From Pseudomonadota bacterium (lineage in GTDB: Bacteria > Pseudomonadota > Alphaproteobacteria > Rhodobacterales > Rhodobacteraceae): DNA of 64,000 nucleotides. Positions 56,722-64,000 of this stretch are shown piece after piece (within the stretch, counting starts at the first letter, position 1; every line of letters begins with the position of its first letter). The notes below the pieces were generated by a model. The model saw only the letters and a program-made list of their open reading frames with translations. It ran no database searches and had not been told where the DNA came from. The position numbers and the translations under genes were made by a program. The stretch lies in the NCBI GenBank assembly GCA_020161615.1, contig JAIUPD010000011.1, positions 142,058 through 206,057 of the forward strand, given 5' to 3'.

Positions 56722-57294
56722 TCAGCCGCGGCGGGCGGTCAGCGCGGTCCAGGCGCCGCTGACGATCAGCGCGGCCGCGACGGCCTTGACCGCATCACCC
56801 GGCAGGAAGGGCAGCGCACCGACCGTGGCAGCACCCGACAGGTCCAAGGGCGTCACGGCGGTCAGCCAGGCCAGGCCCGGCACATAGAGCGCGGCCGACA
56901 CCAGCAGAGCGCTGAGCGCGGTGCCGACGAAACCCCGGGCCAGGCCCCGCTCGGCCAGCAGGCCCGCGGCCCAGGCCATCGCCACGAAGCCCAAGAGGAA
57001 GCCGCCGGTCGGGCCCATCAGATAGGCCGCACCCGCGCCGCCACCGGCGAAGACCGGCAGACCCGCCGCCCCTTCGAGCAGGTAGGCCACGACCGCCGCG
57101 GCGCCCAGACGCGAGCCGGCGGTGAAGCCGACCAGCAGGATCGCCAGGGTTTGCAGGGTCATCGGCACGGGCAGCATGGGCACGCTGACCTGGGCACCCA
57201 CCGCGATCAGGGCTGAGCCGCCCAGCACGATGAGGGCTTTCTTGACGAGCGAGGACGTCCCGAACGACGCCTGAAGAAGGGTTTGCTGGGCCAC
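56722..57294 (-). CDS. bioY: BioY, biotin ECF transporter substrate-binding protein
   Basis: A 190-residue membrane protein with about six helices. The BioY patterns VPMTLQTLAILLVG, GAAGLPVFAGGGAG and LMGPTGGFLLGF are present. It starts with GTG, supported by a GGGAG ribosome site. No bioM or bioN is adjacent, so it may act alone or with ECF modules from elsewhere. Confidence 0.94.
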   Translation of the reverse strand: MAQQTLLQASFGTSSLVKKALIVLGGSALIAVGAQVSVPMLPVPMTLQTLAILLVGFTAGSRLGAAAVVAYLLEGAAGLPVFAGGGAGAAYLMGPTGGFLLGFVAMAWAAGLLAERGLARGFVGTALSALLVSAALYVPGLAWLTAVTPLDLSGAATVGALPFLPGDAVKAVAAALIVSGAWTALTARRG

Positions 57295-57522
57295 GAGTAT
57301 CTCCCTGATCCTTGGTCCGAGTTGCAGCGTTTATCCAGCGCCGCGCGCAGGCGGTCAAGCGTCCGTGCGGGCGCGGGGCGAATTTCGGGCGAATGACTTT
57401 GCAAACCGAGGTCTTTGCAAACGCCTGGAGTTTACAGCCGCCCGACGCCGCGAAAACCCGGCCCCGCAGCCGCGGCCCAACGCCGCCTTGCCTTGCGCCA
57501 TGCCCGATGGCATGAGCCAGCC

Positions 57523-58230
57523 ATGACCGAGAGCCTCCGCACCCCCGAATCACCCGCCCCCCGACTCGCCCTGATCACCGGCGCCTCGCGCGGCCTTGGC
57601 GCTGCGCTGGCCGAGGCTCTGGGCGCCGAGGGCTGGCATATCATCGCCCTCGCCCGGACCACCGGCGCGCTCGAGGAACTGGATGACCGTATCCAGGCCA
57701 AGGGCGGCAGCGCCACGCTGGTGCCGGTGGACATCACCAATGACGATGCGATGCGGCAGATCTGCCTGTCGATCCACCAACGCTGGGGCAAGGTCGACCT
57801 CTGGGCGCATCCGGCCGTGCATGTGCCGCCGCTGGCCCCGGCCGGGCATATCGCCGCCAAGGATTGGGACAAGACCATCTCGATCACCCTGCGCGCCACG
57901 GGCGCGCTGATCCCGATGATCGAGCCGCTGCTGCGGGCCAGCGGTCAGGGAACCGCGCTCTTCTTCGACGATGCCGCCTGGCATGACGGCGCGGGCACCG
58001 CCAAATTCTTCGGTGCCTATGGCGCGGCAAAAGCCGGGCAGATCGCGCTGGCCCGCGCCTGGCAGGCTGAAAACGCGGCGCTGGGTCCGACCCGCGCGCC
58101 GCGCATTCTGATCGACACGCCCGCGCCGATGCCGACCGCCACGCGCGGCCGCTTCTTCCCGGGTGAGGATGCCTCGCTGCTGACCCCCTGCGCCGATGAG
58201 GCCAAGCGGTTGCTCGGCCTCATCGGCTGA
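57523..58230 (+). CDS. Short-chain dehydrogenase/reductase family protein with altered active site
   Basis: A 235-residue protein with the cofactor loop ITGASRGLGAA and the catalytic pair Y-G-A-A-K (AYGAAKAGQIAL). The NNAG motif is replaced by HPAV, and the position of the catalytic serine is in FFDDAAWHD. It may therefore be a weak enzyme, a different chemistry or a structural paralogue. Divergent from bioY. Substrate unknown. Confidence 0.85.
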   Translation: MTESLRTPESPAPRLALITGASRGLGAALAEALGAEGWHIIALARTTGALEELDDRIQAKGGSATLVPVDITNDDAMRQICLSIHQRWGKVDLWAHPAVHVPPLAPAGHIAAKDWDKTISITLRATGALIPMIEPLLRASGQGTALFFDDAAWHDGAGTAKFFGAYGAAKAGQIALARAWQAENAALGPTRAPRILIDTPAPMPTATRGRFFPGEDASLLTPCADEAKRLLGLIG

Positions 58231-58235
58231 AGGGC

Positions 58236-58715
58236 TCAGCGCAGCTCGGTCACGTAGAGCCGGGTATTGGGCACGCGCGAACGGTTGTAGGTGGCGATCC
58301 AGATGTCGTACTGGCCCGAGCGCGGGCTGCCGAAGCGGATCGCCGGGTCCAGCCCGTCGGTGTCATCGTTGCAATACCAGTTGCCGCTCGGATCGTTGAT
58401 CAGCAGGATCGTGTCGCCCGGGGCGCGGACATAGAAAGTCAGCGGCCAGCTGCTGGCCTGATAATGCACGCGGAAGTCGGGCGCGTTGGCGACCCAGCCG
58501 CCACCGGGGCAGCCGTTGACCGGGTTGAAGTGGACATCTCCACCGGCCCGGCCCTGCAGCCATTGCGGATCCGGGGTGAAGCCCGCGACCAGGTTGAACG
58601 AGCCATAGGACGGCCGGAGGTTGTAGTTCTGCGCCTCGGCCGGACGGGTGCCGACAGCGGCGAGCGAGGTCACGGCCAGGGCCGCGGCAAAGGCCAGTTT
58701 GATAAATTTCCGCAT
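58236..58715 (-). CDS. Secreted beta-sandwich protein with PPC-like domain
   Basis: A 159-residue exported protein. A signal peptide (FIKLAFAAALAVTSLAAVG) ends near residue 28. The C-terminal part DTILLINDPSGNWYCNDDTD and SGQYDIWIATYNRSR matches pre-peptidase C-terminal style beta-sandwich domains with a calcium-like acidic loop. Two cysteine pairs may form disulfides. No catalytic domain, so it is probably a binding protein. The start at 58715 is chosen for GGAG spacing. Confidence 0.7.
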   Translation of the reverse strand: MRKFIKLAFAAALAVTSLAAVGTRPAEAQNYNLRPSYGSFNLVAGFTPDPQWLQGRAGGDVHFNPVNGCPGGGWVANAPDFRVHYQASSWPLTFYVRAPGDTILLINDPSGNWYCNDDTDGLDPAIRFGSPRSGQYDIWIATYNRSRVPNTRLYVTELR

Positions 58716-58980
58716 CGTAGTCTCCATGGGTATCTCAAATCCGCGACCGGGAGGCTTTGGGCTTGGCGGCGATGAATAGCGGCCTGGCATTGCCCCCCGG
58801 ATCAGGCGGAATGCTGCCCGCAAATCCGCCAACTGTCCAGTTTCATTCTATTTGTTCAGGCCTTTGTTAAGGATTGAAACAATTTGCTGACACCCGCATG
58901 CCCCGCCCCGCGACGTGATGGCCCTTGCCCGCCTCCCGCACCGGGGTAAGCTGCCAGCCCGTGACCTGCCCGAGGCGCCG

Positions 58981-59325
58981 ATGCATCCGACCTCCCCGAA
59001 GATCCGCTGGCTGTTGCGCGCCGGTTTCGCGCTGGCGCTCGTTGGCACGCTCTATTTCGGCATCCGGGTGGCCATGGGCGCTTTCTATTGGTCCGACCCC
59101 GCGCATCGGGACCAGGTGATCGAGGGCTGGATGCCGCTGGGCTATGTCGGCCGCTCGTGGAACGTCCCGCGCGAGGTGATGATGGAGATCGCCGGCATCA
59201 CCCCCGATGGCCGCCCGCGCCGCAGCCTGGAGATGATCGCCCGGGACGAAAACATTCCCCTGCCCGTTCTGATCGAGCGGATCCAGAGCGGCATCGCGCA
59301 GTGGCGCGAGCGTCCGCATGACTGA
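58981..59325 (+). CDS. Small membrane-anchored hypothetical protein
   Basis: A 114-residue protein with one N-terminal helix (WLLRAGFALALVGTLYFGI) and a soluble C-terminal region containing WMPLGYVGRSWNVPREVM. Not recognised as a named family. Its 3' end overlaps the DedA gene by eight bases, suggesting coupling. Confidence 0.72.
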   Translation: MHPTSPKIRWLLRAGFALALVGTLYFGIRVAMGAFYWSDPAHRDQVIEGWMPLGYVGRSWNVPREVMMEIAGITPDGRPRRSLEMIARDENIPLPVLIERIQSGIAQWRERPHD

Positions 59326-59917
59326 GTGGATGCTGGCCCAGGTCGCGGATTGGGGGGCGCTGGCGCTGGCCATCGTGACCTTTCTGTCCTGCCTAGCCCT
59401 GCCGGTGCCCTCGTCGATGATGATGCTGACGGCCGGGGCCTTTGCCGCCTCGGGCGATCTGGCACTGGGCCCCGCGGCGGCGGCGGCGCTGGGGGGCGCG
59501 GTGCTGGGCGATCAGGCGGGCTATCAGCTGGGGCGGCTGGGATACCGGCAGGCCGAGGGCTGGCTTCTGCGCTCGCGCAGCCGCGCCGCGGTGCTGCAGC
59601 GTGCCCGGCATTCGGTGCAAACGGGCGGCGGCATTGCCGTCTTCCTGTCGCGCTGGCTGTTCAGCGTGCTCGGCCCCTATGTCAACCTGCTGGCGGGGGG
59701 CGCGGGCATGAACTGGCTCACCTTCACGGCGATGGGGATCCTGGGCGAGATTGTCTGGGTCGCGGCCTATATCGGCCTTGGGTATCTGGCCGGCGGCCAG
59801 ATCGCCCAGGCGAGCGACATCCTGGGCAATGCGCTGGGCCTGCTGGCCTCGCTGGCGCTGACGCTGGGGCTGGGATGGCTTCTGTGGAAGCGTACCCACC
59901 GCAGGCCCGCGGCCTAG
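59318..59917 (+). CDS. DedA/SNARE-associated (VTT) membrane protein
   Basis: A 199-residue inner-membrane protein with about five helices. The family motifs are CLALPVPSSMMMLTAGAFA and FLSRWLFSVLGPYVNLLAGG, the second matching the conserved F-x-R-x3-G-P-x4-G region. DedA proteins act as lipid flippases or scramblases. It converges on uup with a 4-base overlap. Confidence 0.88.
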   Translation: MTEWMLAQVADWGALALAIVTFLSCLALPVPSSMMMLTAGAFAASGDLALGPAAAAALGGAVLGDQAGYQLGRLGYRQAEGWLLRSRSRAAVLQRARHSVQTGGGIAVFLSRWLFSVLGPYVNLLAGGAGMNWLTFTAMGILGEIVWVAAYIGLGYLAGGQIAQASDILGNALGLLASLALTLGLGWLLWKRTHRRPAA

Positions 59918-61737
59918 CTCTCGTCGCGCTCGGCCAGCTCCAGCCATTCCTCCTCGGCCGCGGCCAGCGCCGCCTGCCGCTGGCCCAGCATCTCGGTCGC
60001 CTTGGCGGCCTTGACCGGCTCGCGGGTGTAGAGGTCGGCGTCGGACAACAGCTCGGACAGTTTGCCGATCTCGGCCTCCAGCCGGGCGATCTCGGCCGGC
60101 AGCGCGGCGAGGCGCTTTTTCTCGGTGAAGGTCAGCGTGGCGGCCTTGATCGCCGCCTTGGCGGCAGCCTTGGAGCCGGGCTTCGGCGCCTCGGCCTTTA
60201 CCGCCACCGGGCGCCCGGGCTCTTCCGACAGCGCCTTCTGCGCCCGGTAATCCGACCAGCCGCCGGCATAGGCGATGATCTTGCCCTGCCCCTCGAAGGC
60301 CAGCGTCGTCGTCGCCACCCGGTCGATGAAATCCCGGTCGTGGCTGACCAGCAATACGGTTCCCGGGTATTCGCCCAAGAGGTCCTGCAACAGGTCGAGC
60401 GTTTCCACGTCCAGGTCGTTGGTCGGTTCGTCCAGCACCAGCAGGTTCGATTCCCGCGCCATGATCCGCGCCAGCAGAAGCCGCGCGCGTTCCCCGCCCG
60501 AAAGGCTGCGCACCGGGGCCCGGGCCTGCTGCTCGTCGAAGAGGAAGTCCTTCAGATAGGCGACCACATGCTTCGGCACGCCCCGCACCATGACCTGATC
60601 TGCCTGACCGCTGACCCGCATCAAGGGATCGCCGGTCAGGTTCTCCCACAGCGTCGCCTCGGGATCGAGCCGGGCGCGGGTCTGGTCGAAAACCGCCATC
60701 TCCAGATTGGTGCCCAGCCGGATCGTACCGCTGTCGGGCTGGATCTCACCGGTCAGCAGTTTCAGCAGCGTCGTCTTGCCCGCGCCATTGGGGCCGACCA
60801 ACGCCACCCGGTCGCCGCGAAGGACCTTGAGCGACAGGTCGCGCACGATCGGCACGCCCTCGAAGGACTTGCTGATCCCGACCGCCTCGGCCACCAGCTT
60901 GCCCGATTGCGGCCCGGCCTCCAGTGCCATCGCCGCCGTGCCCTGCCGCCGGATCTGCGAGGATCGCTCGTCCCGCAAGGCCTGCAAGGCGCGGACCCGG
61001 CCCTGGTTGCGCTTGCGCCGGGCGCTGATGCCTTCGACGGCCCATTTCGCCTCGTGCTTGATCTTGCGATCCAGCTTGTGGCGGGCCTCGTCCTCTTCGG
61101 CCCAGGTCCGGTCGCGCCAATCCTCGAAGGCGGCGAAGCTCTGGTCCAGACGGCGCACCTGCCCCCGGTCGACCCAGAGCATCGCCCGGCTCAGCGCGTT
61201 CAGGAAGGCCCGGTCGTGGCTGATCATCACGAAGCCCGCCCGCGTCTCGCGCAGGCGTTCCTCCAGCCAGCCGATGGCCTGGATATCGAGGTGGTTCGTG
61301 GGCTCATCGAGCAGCATCAGCTCCGGCGCCTCGGCCAGCAGTTTCGCCAGCGCCGCCCGGCGCCTCTCGCCGCCGCTCGCCGTCTCGACGGCGACAGAGG
61401 GGTCGAACCCCAGCCCTTCGGCCGCGATCTCGACCCGGTAGCCCTCGGACGGGTCGAGCCGCGACAGCGCGTAATCGCCCAGCGTGGCGAAACCCTTGAA
61501 ATCGGGCTCCTGCTCCATGTAGCCAACCGTGGTCCCCGGGGTCAGCACGCGCCCGCCCTGATCGGGATCGACCAGCCCGGCCATGATCTTCATCAGCGTT
61601 GATTTGCCCGAGCCGTTGCGCCCGACCAGCGCCAGCCGGTCGCCGGGCTGGATCACGAGGTCGAGCCCGTCGAACAGCGGGTTGCCGCCATAGGTGAGCG
61701 AAATGCCGGAAAGCTGGAGAAGGGGTGCGGGCGCCAT
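59914..61737 (-). CDS. uup: ABC-F family ATPase, Uup-like
   Basis: A 607-residue soluble twin-ATPase without membrane segments, acting on ribosomes or replication intermediates. Domain 1 has GRNGSGKSTLMKIM and LLDEPTNHLD; domain 2 has GPNGAGKTTLLKLL and LVLDEPTNDLD. The linker between them is the ABC-F tether. A C-terminal coiled coil (about 520-600) fits Uup. Confidence 0.94.
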   Translation of the reverse strand: MAPAPLLQLSGISLTYGGNPLFDGLDLVIQPGDRLALVGRNGSGKSTLMKIMAGLVDPDQGGRVLTPGTTVGYMEQEPDFKGFATLGDYALSRLDPSEGYRVEIAAEGLGFDPSVAVETASGGERRRAALAKLLAEAPELMLLDEPTNHLDIQAIGWLEERLRETRAGFVMISHDRAFLNALSRAMLWVDRGQVRRLDQSFAAFEDWRDRTWAEEDEARHKLDRKIKHEAKWAVEGISARRKRNQGRVRALQALRDERSSQIRRQGTAAMALEAGPQSGKLVAEAVGISKSFEGVPIVRDLSLKVLRGDRVALVGPNGAGKTTLLKLLTGEIQPDSGTIRLGTNLEMAVFDQTRARLDPEATLWENLTGDPLMRVSGQADQVMVRGVPKHVVAYLKDFLFDEQQARAPVRSLSGGERARLLLARIMARESNLLVLDEPTNDLDVETLDLLQDLLGEYPGTVLLVSHDRDFIDRVATTTLAFEGQGKIIAYAGGWSDYRAQKALSEEPGRPVAVKAEAPKPGSKAAAKAAIKAATLTFTEKKRLAALPAEIARLEAEIGKLSELLSDADLYTREPVKAAKATEMLGQRQAALAAAEEEWLELAERDES

Positions 61738-61845
61738 GGCGGCGGGCTATCCCGGCGCCTCGATGCGGTCAAGGGTTCGCGCATCGCGGGTCTTGAAACA
61801 GCGCCCCGCCACGCCATGTAAATATCATTAACATATGGAGCTGCG

Positions 61846-62238
61846 ATGAACCTGATCCTGAACGTCTTGTGGATTGTGCTGGGCGGCGCCTGGATGGCGG
61901 CGGGCTGGCTGCTGGCGGCGCTGCTCATGGCGCTGAGCATCGTGGGCCTGCCCTGGGCGCGCTCGGCGGTGGTGATGGCGGGCTACACGCTCTTGCCTTT
62001 CGGGATGCGCGCGGCGGACCGCGAGGAGGTCACCGGGCCCGACATCGGCACCGGCGCCCTGGGGACGTTGGGGAACCTGCTGTGGCTGGTGCTGGCGGGC
62101 TGGTGGCTGGCGCTGGGCCATCTGATGGCGGCGGTGCTGAACGCGGTGACGATCATCGGCCTGCCCTTCGCCTGGGCGCACCTCAAACTCGCGGGCTTCG
62201 CGCTCTGGCCGGTGGGGCGGACGCTGGTGCCGCGCTGA
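61846..62238 (+). CDS. YccF-domain inner-membrane protein
   Basis: A 130-residue protein with two copies of a YccF-type unit, each with a hydrophobic helix and a short motif: LSIVGLPWARSA in the first and VTIIGLPFAWAHLKLAGFAL in the second. The C-terminal WPVGR ending is typical. Function is unknown. An AT-rich upstream stretch (61818-61845) probably holds the promoter. Confidence 0.9.
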   Translation: MNLILNVLWIVLGGAWMAAGWLLAALLMALSIVGLPWARSAVVMAGYTLLPFGMRAADREEVTGPDIGTGALGTLGNLLWLVLAGWWLALGHLMAAVLNAVTIIGLPFAWAHLKLAGFALWPVGRTLVPR

Positions 62239-62321
62239 CGGCCACACCCGGCCCCCGGACCGGGGCCGGGTGTCAGGGGGCTTCGACGGCACCGCCCCGA
62301 CGACCTGCCGCGGCGCTTCCC

Positions 62322-62747
62322 TCAAGGCCCCCGACAGATCCGGGCCAAGGAGCGGAGGTAGTTTTCCAGATCATCCAGCATCGCCGCGCTGTCGGTCAGG
62401 CGGTCGACATTGCCCTCGGCCCGCGTGCGGTTGACGCCATAGCACAGCGCCGCCGCCAGCTGGAACCGGCGCTGCGCCTCGCCCAGATCGCGGCCGACGC
62501 GGGCCAGGCGTTCCTGTACCAGCGCCACCTCCTGACAGGCGGTGGTATGGGCCGATCGCTCCTCCAGCCGGGCCAGCACGCCCCGCCGGGTGACCCAGCC
62601 GAGGCCGGCGTAGAGGCTCACCTCGATGTCATCGAGCCGGGTATCGACCAGACGATAGGCGCTCAGCCCGGCACGGAAATGATCCTCGCAGGGGTCGGCG
62701 GCGAAGGCGGGGAAAGCGGCAAGCAGCAGGGCAAGGACAAGGCGCAT
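62322..62747 (-). CDS. Small exported hypothetical protein
   Basis: A 141-residue protein with signal peptide MRLVLALLLAAFPAFAADP. The mature part is mainly helical with four cysteines, which may pair (DPCEDHFRA, TACQEVAL, ALCYGVN and RICRGP). I do not recognise a family. Convergent with the yccF gene. Confidence 0.72.
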   Translation of the reverse strand: MRLVLALLLAAFPAFAADPCEDHFRAGLSAYRLVDTRLDDIEVSLYAGLGWVTRRGVLARLEERSAHTTACQEVALVQERLARVGRDLGEAQRRFQLAAALCYGVNRTRAEGNVDRLTDSAAMLDDLENYLRSLARICRGP

Positions 62748-62892
62748 GATCTGTGGGGCGCATGAAAGGGATCAGGACCCCATGCTGCAGCGCCGGGATT
62801 AAGAAATCGTGCGCCCGCCCTGCTTTAGGAACCCTGCGGTGCGGCGGGGTGCGGGGCGGACCGCCGCAGGGGGGCGCTCACCCCCCTTCCCG

Positions 62893-63657
62893 CTATCTCG
62901 GGATCTCGCCCTCGACCGCGGCCAGCGCCGTGCTGCGCAGCGAGCCGTTGAAGTCGTGCGACGCGCCGCGGACGACCGTGACCCCCGCCGGAACCCCGCG
63001 CGCCTGAAGGCCCGCAATATACTCCTGCGACAGAACCGGCGCGGTGTTGGAATCGTTGGACCCGACGACCGCGATCACCCGCGTCGACCGCGGCACGCGC
63101 GAAGCGAACTGACTGGGGGATTCGCTGTTCTGCCAGGCGCCCCGCCCGCGCATGCTGCGCCAGCGGCCGATGTCGCAGGGGCAGGACACCAGCACCGCGC
63201 TGTCCACCAACTGGGGAAAACGCCCGATGATCGCGCCGACTTGCGCAGCACCGCCCGAATGCCCCACCACGATCACCCGGCGCGCGCCGGTCGCCCGTTG
63301 CAGCGCGCGAATGCTCTCGGCCACCAGATCGTTGTTGCGCCGGGTGTAATGGTCGCGCCGGTTGTTGTTGCTGCCCGCGCTTTGCAGGCCGCGACCGCCG
63401 GAATAGCCCGGCCGGACCAGGGCCACGGCGACCACGCCGCTGTTCCGCCGCGCGATGTCTTCGGCGAAACTCCGGTGATAGGTGGCGTCGCGGCCATTCG
63501 AGAGGTCCCCGTGCAGGACGACGACCAAGGCCCGTTGTCCCGAGCCGAACATCGTGCCCGCCAGGGGGCCGGGGATCTGCGCGGAGGCGAGCGAGGACAG
63601 GGCCAGGGTGAAAAAGGCAACGAGCAGGGCGCGGAAGTCCCGACGAGCAATGCGCAT
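62893..63657 (-). CDS. Exported alpha/beta-hydrolase
   Basis: A 254-residue protein. A signal peptide (FRALLVAFFTLALSSLASA) is followed by an alpha/beta-hydrolase core with oxyanion strand LVVVLHGDLSNGRDA and the nucleophile elbow GHSGG. Candidate acid and histidine residues are in VGSNDSNTAPV and GASHDFNG. Probably a periplasmic esterase or peptidase. Start at 63657 is the first ATG before the signal. Confidence 0.85.
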   Translation of the reverse strand: MRIARRDFRALLVAFFTLALSSLASAQIPGPLAGTMFGSGQRALVVVLHGDLSNGRDATYHRSFAEDIARRNSGVVAVALVRPGYSGGRGLQSAGSNNNRRDHYTRRNNDLVAESIRALQRATGARRVIVVGHSGGAAQVGAIIGRFPQLVDSAVLVSCPCDIGRWRSMRGRGAWQNSESPSQFASRVPRSTRVIAVVGSNDSNTAPVLSQEYIAGLQARGVPAGVTVVRGASHDFNGSLRSTALAAVEGEIPR

Positions 63658-63858
63658 GGCGAACTCCTTGGACAAAGACACTACGGAATGCGAACAGGCT
63701 GACGGAATACAGCCCATAACGCAACCTTTTAAGGTCCAAAGCGTCCTGAGCTACAATTCCTGCGGCCGCATCCCGTCCACCACCGATGGGATTGCTGCGC
63801 GATGAAAGCGCGCCTCAAGGCTTGCTTCGGCGTTTCGATGGAAGGCGTGGGTGCCCCC

Positions 63859-64000
63859 TGACCTGCTCCCCTTGGAGTCCGCGTTTATAGGTTAGCTCTG
63901 TTCAGAGTTTGGTCCTCTTGTGACCGTTGGTGATACTCCCGCGGGGTGAGGCCGTCGAGGCTCGAATGCGGGCGGTGGTGGTTGTAGTCGTCGCGCCATG
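63859..64000 (-). mobile_element. IS3-family insertion sequence end, truncated by window edge
   Basis: The terminal sequence starts near 63859 with TGACCTGCTCCCC, likely the right-end inverted repeat, and the transposase C-terminus reads inward. The left end is outside the window, so completeness and target duplication cannot be judged. Confidence 0.75.
63885..64000 (-). CDS. IS3-family transposase (OrfB), 3' fragment
   Basis: Only the last 38 residues are visible. They contain WRDDYNHHRPHSSLDGLTP, the diagnostic C-terminus of IS3-group DDE integrases, and end at a TAA (63885-63887). The rest lies beyond base 64000. Confidence 0.88.
   Translation of the reverse strand, partial: WRDDYNHHRPHSSLDGLTPREYHQRSQEDQTLNRANL

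Overview
The window is high-GC DNA from an alphaproteobacterium, most likely a Rhodobacteraceae/Rhodobacterales member. The grounds are a soxRS-VWXYZABCDEF thiosulfate-oxidation cluster of the Paracoccus type, a zinc-independent type HemB, a pcm-tolC gene pair, a CIRCE-controlled groESL operon, and short hairpin intergenic repeats of a kind I recall from roseobacters. The species cannot be fixed from sequence alone.

Layout. 1-8112: glycogen operon glgC(partial)-glgA-glgX-malQ-pgm, with 4-base ATGA overlaps at the first three junctions. 8300-12862: a compact accessory cluster with a minus-strand operon (cytochrome P450, glutamine-synthetase-like ligase, [2Fe-2S] ferredoxin), a divergent class I glutamine amidotransferase-like gene and a GntR/FCD regulator. 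It resembles a gamma-glutamylation route for oxidising an amine and is the best candidate here for an undescribed pathway. 12979-13068: tRNA-Ser(GGA). 13450-20580: a less GC-rich exopolysaccharide island for GDP-L-fucose (gmd, fcl, manC, manB), with a glycosyltransferase and a MarR-type EPS-associated regulator. 20963-23089: groEL and groES with terminator, CIRCE and promoter.

23124-41440: mostly housekeeping or unassigned genes. These are a GerW/DUF2953/small-protein operon, a small dual-specificity phosphatase, a DUF2161 protein, a ZIP-like transporter, Mn-dependent pyrophosphatase, an MFS permease, a PopZ-like acidic protein, TolC, PCMT, GST, MscL, a NYN-LOTUS protein, Mfd, HemB, a SYLF lipoprotein and an unusual MIO-type aromatic amino acid lyase.

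41884-56655: sulfur-oxidation region. Two YeeE/YedE-type transporters and a Tat-exported metallo-beta-lactamase-fold protein lie next to soxS-soxR (minus) and the divergent soxVWXYZABCDEF (plus). SoxXA, SoxYZ, SoxB and SoxCD form the complete periplasmic thiosulfate-to-sulfate system. SoxE/SoxF form a flavocytochrome c. SoxV, SoxW and SoxS carry reductant. Operator-like palindromes and an FNR-like box lie in its control regions.

56722-64000: bioY, a degenerate SDR, small secreted or membrane proteins, a DedA protein, an Uup-type ABC-F ATPase, a YccF protein and a secreted alpha/beta hydrolase. The window ends inside an IS3-family insertion sequence.

No CRISPR array, integrase, phage module or rRNA was seen.
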